Positions 5,295-8,424 of a stretch of DNA of 8,424 nt are shown one piece after another. The stretch's first letter is position 1. Each line of letters starts with the position of its first letter. The notes under the pieces are model-generated. The model was not told the DNA's origin. It was given only the letters and a program-made list of their open reading frames with translations, and did no database searches. The stretch comes from Acidimicrobiia bacterium (lineage in GTDB: Bacteria > Actinomycetota > Acidimicrobiia > Spongiisociales > ZC4RG35), in the NCBI GenBank assembly GCA_025929005.1, contig JAICND010000043.1:1-8424 (forward strand), written 5' to 3'. The translations under genes were made by a program, and so were the position numbers.

Positions 5295-5471
5295 ATGGCG
5301 GTGCCAAAGAAAAAGAGCTCGCGCATGCGCACCCACCACCGTCGTTCGGCCTGGAAAGCGGCCAGACCGCCACGGTCGACCTGCCCGCGCTGCAGCGCCC
5401 AGAAGCTGCCACACCGGGCCTGTCTCAACTGCGGAACGTACCGGGACCGTGAGGTTCTCGAAACCGAATGA
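5295..5471 (+). CDS. rpmF: 50S ribosomal protein L32 (bL32), zinc-binding form
   Basis: This 58-residue basic protein of the large ribosomal subunit begins MAVPKKKSSRMRTHHRRSAW, the standard bL32 N-terminus. Two CxxC pairs, C30-P-R-C33 and C43-L-N-C46, form the zinc ribbon of the C+ variant. AGGAG (5284-5288) is six bases before the ATG. It overlaps plsX by four bases (ATGA). The yceD-rpmF-plsX order is one of the best-conserved bacterial neighbourhoods and links ribosome synthesis with phospholipid synthesis. Confidence 0.97.
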   Translation: MAVPKKKSSRMRTHHRRSAWKAARPPRSTCPRCSAQKLPHRACLNCGTYRDREVLETE

Positions 5472-6442
5472 CCCCGATCGCCCTCGACGCCATGGGGGGC
5501 GACCGAGCCCCGGCGGAGGTGGTAGCGGGAGCCGTTGATGCGGCCACCGAGGGCGTCGAGACGATCCTGGTAGGCGACGAACCCCGGCTCAAGTTCGAGT
5601 TAGCGGGTCTTGGAGCTGACCTGCCCATAGTTCATGCCGGTGACGTGATCGCTATGGGTGACGATCCCGCTCGGGCGATTCGAGAGAAACCGGACTCCTC
5701 GATCACGGTCGCGGCCCGACTGGTGCGAGACGGCGTGGCCGGAGCCCTCGTGTCGGCGGGCTCGACCGGGGCCGCCATGGCGGCAGCGGCGATTGTCATC
5801 GGCCGTTCTCCCGGTGTGCAGCGACCGACCATCGCTTCGGTGTTCCCCACCCCGGGCAGCCCGACCCTCGTGCTCGACTCGGGGGCCAACCCCGAAGTGA
5901 AACCGGAACATCTCGTTCAGTTCGCTCTGATGGGTTCAGTAGCAGCAGAGGTCTTCTTTGGGATGACCCTTCCCAGAGTCGGGCTCCTCAACAACGGCGA
6001 AGAGCCCGGCAAGGGGAGGGCGCTCGAGAAAGAGAGCTACGTGCTCCTGCAGTCGGCACCCATCAACTTCGTCGGCAACGTCGAGGGTCGCGACCTGGCG
6101 ACCGACCGGGCCGACGTGATCGTCACCGATGGCTTTGTGGGGAACATCTTTCTGAAGACAACCGAGGGGGTCGCCCAAATGGTATTGGGTCTGGTGATGG
6201 AAGCCCTCGGCGGTCTTGAGAGCGAGATCCTGTCAAAGGTGGCCATTGCGTTGCAGCCGACCCGCCAGCGCCTCGACTACGAGCACACAGGCGGGGCCCA
6301 CCTCCTGGGGGTGGGAGGAGTGGTCGTGATCGCCCATGGCGCGTCATCGAGGATCGCTATCGCCAACGCCCTTCGCCAAGCGCGGGATGGCATCGGTCGG
6401 GACCTGGTTGGCAAGGTCACCGCCCGCCTGGCTTCGCAGTGA
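5468..6442 (+). CDS. plsX: Phosphate acyltransferase PlsX
   Basis: PlsX converts acyl-ACP and phosphate to acyl-phosphate, which PlsY uses to acylate glycerol-3-phosphate at the start of phospholipid synthesis. The 324-residue length is normal. Family blocks are IALDAMGGD (4-12), SAGSTGA (96-102), DSGAN (137-141), GLLNNGEEPGKG (172-183), NFVGNVEGRD (200-209), TDGFVGNIFLK (220-230) and GGAHLLGVGG (275-284). The ATG lies in the rpmF stop overlap, so it depends on coupling. Unlike the plsX-fabH-fabD-acpP order of many bacteria, rnc follows directly (GTGA overlap) with no acpP. Confidence 0.97.
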   Translation: MTPIALDAMGGDRAPAEVVAGAVDAATEGVETILVGDEPRLKFELAGLGADLPIVHAGDVIAMGDDPARAIREKPDSSITVAARLVRDGVAGALVSAGSTGAAMAAAAIVIGRSPGVQRPTIASVFPTPGSPTLVLDSGANPEVKPEHLVQFALMGSVAAEVFFGMTLPRVGLLNNGEEPGKGRALEKESYVLLQSAPINFVGNVEGRDLATDRADVIVTDGFVGNIFLKTTEGVAQMVLGLVMEALGGLESEILSKVAIALQPTRQRLDYEHTGGAHLLGVGGVVVIAHGASSRIAIANALRQARDGIGRDLVGKVTARLASQ

Positions 6443-7101
6443 CTGGTCTCGAAGCTGCCCTGGGACATACTTTCGCCAACCAGGAATTGTTGGCCAGAGC
6501 GCTGATTCATCGCTCGTACCAGGCCGAGCATCTGGAGGCCATAGACAACGAGCGGATGGAGTTCCTCGGCGACGCGGTGTTAAGCCTGGCCGTCGCCACC
6601 TACCTCTACGAGCGCAACCCACACATGAACGAGGGGCAGATGGCCAAGGTGAGGGGAGCTGTCGTCAGTCGTGATGAGCTGGCGGCAGTCGCCCGCGAGC
6701 TCGATTTGGGCAAATACCTCGTCCTGGGTCGGGGTGAAGAGTCCACCGGAGGAAGGGACAAGTCCTCAATCCTCGCCAACGCTGTTGAAGCAGTGATCGC
6801 GGCCGTCTATCTCGATGCCGGGTTCGACGTGGCCCTTCGGTTTGTTCTGGCTCACTGGGATGAGAGGATTCAGACGCGTCTGCTTCGACCAGGTGGAGCG
6901 GACTACAAGACCAGGATGCAGGAAATCCTGGCGGCCGCGGGTCTCAAACCCGAGTACCGGATAGACGCCACCGGTCCGGACCACGCCAAGAAGTTCACAG
7001 CCAGGTTGTTCGTCGATGGCGAGTTGCGCGGCGAGGGGAGCGGAGCCTCCAAGCGCGAGGCCGAGCAAGAAGCAGCCCGGATCGCAATGGAGAGCTTCTA
7101 G
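6439..7101 (+). CDS. rnc: Ribonuclease III
   Basis: RNase III cuts double-stranded RNA, including the stems that release 16S and 23S rRNA precursors. The 220-residue protein has the catalytic domain (1-150) with the signature NERMEFLGDAVLS (37-49), giving the metal ligands Glu38, Glu41 and Asp45, and a second cluster ILANAVEAVIAAVYLD with Glu117. Asn114 stands where E. coli has Asp114. The double-stranded RNA-binding domain follows (about 155-219: DYKTRMQEIL, ending with GASKREAEQEAARIAM). The start is GTG, overlapping the plsX stop by four bases (GTGA). Its TAG shares CTAG with the stop of the convergent regulator gene. Confidence 0.97.
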   Translation: MTGLEAALGHTFANQELLARALIHRSYQAEHLEAIDNERMEFLGDAVLSLAVATYLYERNPHMNEGQMAKVRGAVVSRDELAAVARELDLGKYLVLGRGEESTGGRDKSSILANAVEAVIAAVYLDAGFDVALRFVLAHWDERIQTRLLRPGGADYKTRMQEILAAAGLKPEYRIDATGPDHAKKFTARLFVDGELRGEGSGASKREAEQEAARIAMESF

Positions 7102-7763
7102 ACCGGGACAGTCCCGACGAACAGCCGCTCGGCTATGAACGAACCGATCCCCACCTGGCGCTCGTCGTTAACCCGGACAGTGAGAGTGCCGTCGGGGGTT
7201 CTGGCCACCAGAGCAACATCGGCCCCGGGCCGTAGCCCGGAATCGTCCAGAAAACCCATAATGTCTGAGTCGAGTTCGAGCTCTTCGGAAATGCGGTGCA
7301 GGATCGCCTCGAGATTGCCCAGGTCGGAGAGGGGTACCAGTTTCGGTTGTCGGTAGCCGGCTCCGGGGATGGGGTTGCCGTGCGGACATGTGGTCGGTTT
7401 TCCCAACTTGGCAAGCATCGCCCGCTCGACGTCGTCGGAGATGGCGTGTTCCCAAACCTCTGCCTCGGCATGCACCTTGACCCAGGGCAAGCCGAGCACT
7501 TCGGATAGGAATCGTTCGGCTAGCCGGTGACGACGAACCACCACCTCAGCCAGGTGTCGACCTCTCTCGGTGAGTCGTATCTCGCCGCCCGAGGTGACCA
7601 ACTCGTCGGCTTCCATCCGCTTGATCATCTCGGATACGCTCGGCCGGCTCACCCCGAGCCATTCAGCGATGCGGGCCTGGATAACGGGGAGCCCCTCTTC
7701 CCCCAATTCGTACACGGCCGCCACGTACTCGCGGTAGGTGGCCGTGTAGACGGAGGCATCCAT
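7098..7763 (-). CDS. DtxR/MntR-family metal-dependent transcriptional regulator
   Basis: This 221-residue regulator has three domains: a winged helix (about 1-65; recognition helix near SRPSVSEMIKRM, 39-50), a metal-binding dimerisation domain (about 66-140; RHRLAERFLSEVLGL) and a C-terminal FeoA/SH3-like domain (about 145-221; MGFLDDSGLRPGADV). Likely metal ligands are Glu12, Glu102, Glu105 and His106, with His79, Glu83, His98, Cys126 and His128 available for a second site. Glu102 replaces DtxR's metal-binding Cys102, and CPHG (126-129) is typical of the ScaR/SloR-like manganese branch, so manganese sensing is plausible; the family includes iron sensors too. I use ATG 7763, which gives the usual length and sits eight bases after a TACCAT -10; a longer form from GTG 7814 is possible. 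It diverges from an iron-type transporter gene whose promoter carries a DtxR-box-like site. Confidence 0.9.
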   Translation of the reverse strand: MDASVYTATYREYVAAVYELGEEGLPVIQARIAEWLGVSRPSVSEMIKRMEADELVTSGGEIRLTERGRHLAEVVVRRHRLAERFLSEVLGLPWVKVHAEAEVWEHAISDDVERAMLAKLGKPTTCPHGNPIPGAGYRQPKLVPLSDLGNLEAILHRISEELELDSDIMGFLDDSGLRPGADVALVARTPDGTLTVRVNDERQVGIGSFIAERLFVGTVPV

Positions 7764-7771
7764 GAGCCTCG

Positions 7772-7777
7772 ATGGTA
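7772..7777 (-). promoter_or_regulatory. Candidate -10 element of the DtxR-family regulator gene
   Basis: Minus-strand TACCAT fits TANNNT and ends eight bases before the ATG at 7763, the spacing of leaderless actinobacterial promoters. No convincing -35 is seen at 16-18 bases. The CGAGG between it and the ATG is too close to be a standard Shine-Dalgarno. Confidence 0.4.
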
Positions 7778-7808
7778 CGGCAGCCCATCGATAACTGCCC
7801 CATGAGGT

Positions 7809-7838
7809 TTGCACTACGGGCGTAGTGGTTATTAGGGT
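7809..7838 (+). promoter_or_regulatory. Candidate promoter of the substrate-binding lipoprotein gene
   Basis: TTGCAC (7809-7814) and TAGGGT (7833-7838) are separated by 18 bases. The expected transcription start is about 7845, with GTG at 7847, so the message would be leaderless, in keeping with the absence of a good Shine-Dalgarno. The -10 lies inside the DtxR-box-like sequence. Confidence 0.4.
7812..7827. repeat. Inverted repeat CACTAC-GGGC-GTAGTG in the divergent promoter region
   Basis: Six-base arms pair exactly around a four-base spacer. It lies between the putative -35 and -10 of the lipoprotein gene and upstream of the regulator gene, where an operator would sit. It is distinct from the DtxR-box-like site that begins five bases further on. 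Confidence 0.55.
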
Positions 7839-7850
7839 CGCCTACCGTGC
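7832..7850 (+). promoter_or_regulatory. DtxR/IdeR-box-like operator over the lipoprotein gene start
   Basis: TTAGGGTCGCCTACCGTGC matches 13 of 19 positions of the DtxR consensus TTAGGTTAGCCTAACCTAA, including the paired half-sites TTAGG and GCCTA. It covers the candidate -10 and the GTG start codon, so bound repressor would block transcription. The neighbouring DtxR-family regulator is the obvious candidate to bind. The match was made by eye; chance matches at this level in GC-rich DNA are possible, but the position is telling. Confidence 0.5.
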
Positions 7851-8424
7851 GGCGCTATACACACCTATTAGCGACTGGACTGGTCCTGGCTTTCCTTGCG
7901 GCAGCCTGCGGGGGAGCGGGCACCACCACGGCCTCGCCAGGCGATCCTCTGGTCATCTACTCGGGGCGATCAGAGGAGCTGGTGGCGCCTTTGATCGAGT
8001 CGTTCGAAAGCGAATCCGGGATCGAAGTCGAGGTCCGCTACGGAAGTTCAGCCGAGATGGCAGCCACGATCAACGTCGAAGGATCGCTCTCACCGGCGGA
8101 CGTCTTCTATGCCCAGGATCCAGCGACGATCGGCTCGGTCCGCACTCTGCTCGCACCCCTTCCCGAGTCGGTGCTGTCGCTCGTACCTGCCCCTTTCCGC
8201 GACTCGGATGGCTATTGGACCGGGATCACAGCGCGCAGCCGGGTACTTGCCTACAACCCTGAACTGGTGTCCGCCGCCGAGCTGCCGGCGAGCTACCAGG
8301 AGCTCACCGATCCAGCCTGGGCGGGCCGGATCGGCATTGCCCCCACCAACGGGTCCTTTCTCACATTCGTGGCGGCGATGGTGGTGCTGGAAGGTGAAGA
8401 GGCCGCCCTCCATTGGTTGGAGGG
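7847..8424 (+). CDS. Iron-type ABC transporter substrate-binding lipoprotein (3' end outside window)
   Basis: The frame is open from GTG 7847 to the window end (192 residues seen); an in-frame TAG at 7823-7825 limits upstream extension. The N-terminus is a lipoprotein signal: basic RRYTH, hydrophobic LLATGLVLAFLAAA, then Cys21 (AAAC, a slightly atypical lipobox). A Gly/Thr linker leads into LVIYSGRSEELVAPLIESFE, then EVEVRYGSSAEMAATI, SPADVFYAQDPATIGSV and the TDPAWAGRIGIAPTNGSF block, the pattern of FbpA/FutA-type ferric iron binding proteins. It would capture substrate outside the cytoplasmic membrane for an ABC permease presumably encoded downstream. The tyrosines that bind iron in this family lie beyond the window, so the substrate is inferred. 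A DtxR-box-like site at the start supports metal control. Confidence 0.85.
   Translation, partial: MRRYTHLLATGLVLAFLAAACGGAGTTTASPGDPLVIYSGRSEELVAPLIESFESESGIEVEVRYGSSAEMAATINVEGSLSPADVFYAQDPATIGSVRTLLAPLPESVLSLVPAPFRDSDGYWTGITARSRVLAYNPELVSAAELPASYQELTDPAWAGRIGIAPTNGSFLTFVAAMVVLEGEEAALHWLE

Noticed and set aside
7764..7814. GTG 7814 start for the DtxR-family regulator (17 extra residues)
   Set aside because: The extra residues are not typical of the family, and the segment contains the likely -10 element TACCAT.
7825..8262. 145-residue plus-strand ORF in frame 1
   Set aside because: It is an arginine-rich shadow of the lipoprotein gene, which runs in frame 2 from 7847 to the window end.

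Overview
The window is GC-rich, densely packed bacterial chromosome. The gene order recG ... rsmD-coaD-(DivIVA-type coiled-coil gene)-yceD-rpmF-plsX-rnc is the one known from Actinomycetota. A short SepIVA/DivIVA-like gene lies between coaD and yceD, start codons include TTG and GTG, and several promoters look leaderless. All this points to an actinobacterium, probably an uncultivated lineage such as Acidimicrobiia; the class is a guess. No tRNA, rRNA, IS element or CRISPR array is visible, and no gene-free stretch reaches 300 bases.

Layout. (1) 1-1206, +: the C-terminal part of RecG helicase, cut by the window edge. (2) 1272-3229, -: a sulfur cassette read as promoter, polycysteine leader peptide, intrinsic terminator (attenuator), PLP-dependent cysteine synthase, TusA-type sulfur carrier, DsrE2-type protein. 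(3) 3236-7101, +: a tight seven-gene housekeeping run, rsmD, coaD, SepIVA-like, yceD (DUF177), rpmF, plsX, rnc, with 1-4 base overlaps or 9-base gaps. (4) 7098-7763, -: a DtxR/MntR-family metalloregulator, convergent with rnc. (5) 7847-8424, +: the start of an iron-type ABC transporter substrate-binding lipoprotein, divergent from the regulator and cut by the window end.

The most interesting item is the 5' leader of the sulfur cassette. A good promoter (TTGTCC, 17 bp, TACACT) sits 9 bases before the ATG of a 25-residue ORF containing CICSCMC and a fifth Cys. The ORF is followed by a strong hairpin with five U, then the Shine-Dalgarno and TTG start of the cysteine synthase. A segment of the leader ORF can pair with the 5' arm of the terminator. 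This is the architecture of cysteine-responsive transcription attenuation, comparable to the leaderless polycysteine short ORFs described in mycobacteria. Here it would control a cysteine synthase together with TusA and DsrE2, which suggests that cysteine synthesis may be coupled to protein-bound sulfane sulfur.

The second regulatory site is the divergent promoter between the metalloregulator and the lipoprotein gene. A 19-bp DtxR-box-like sequence covers the likely -10 and the GTG start of the transporter gene. The regulator's metal-binding residues resemble the manganese (MntR/ScaR) branch more than iron-sensing DtxR/IdeR.
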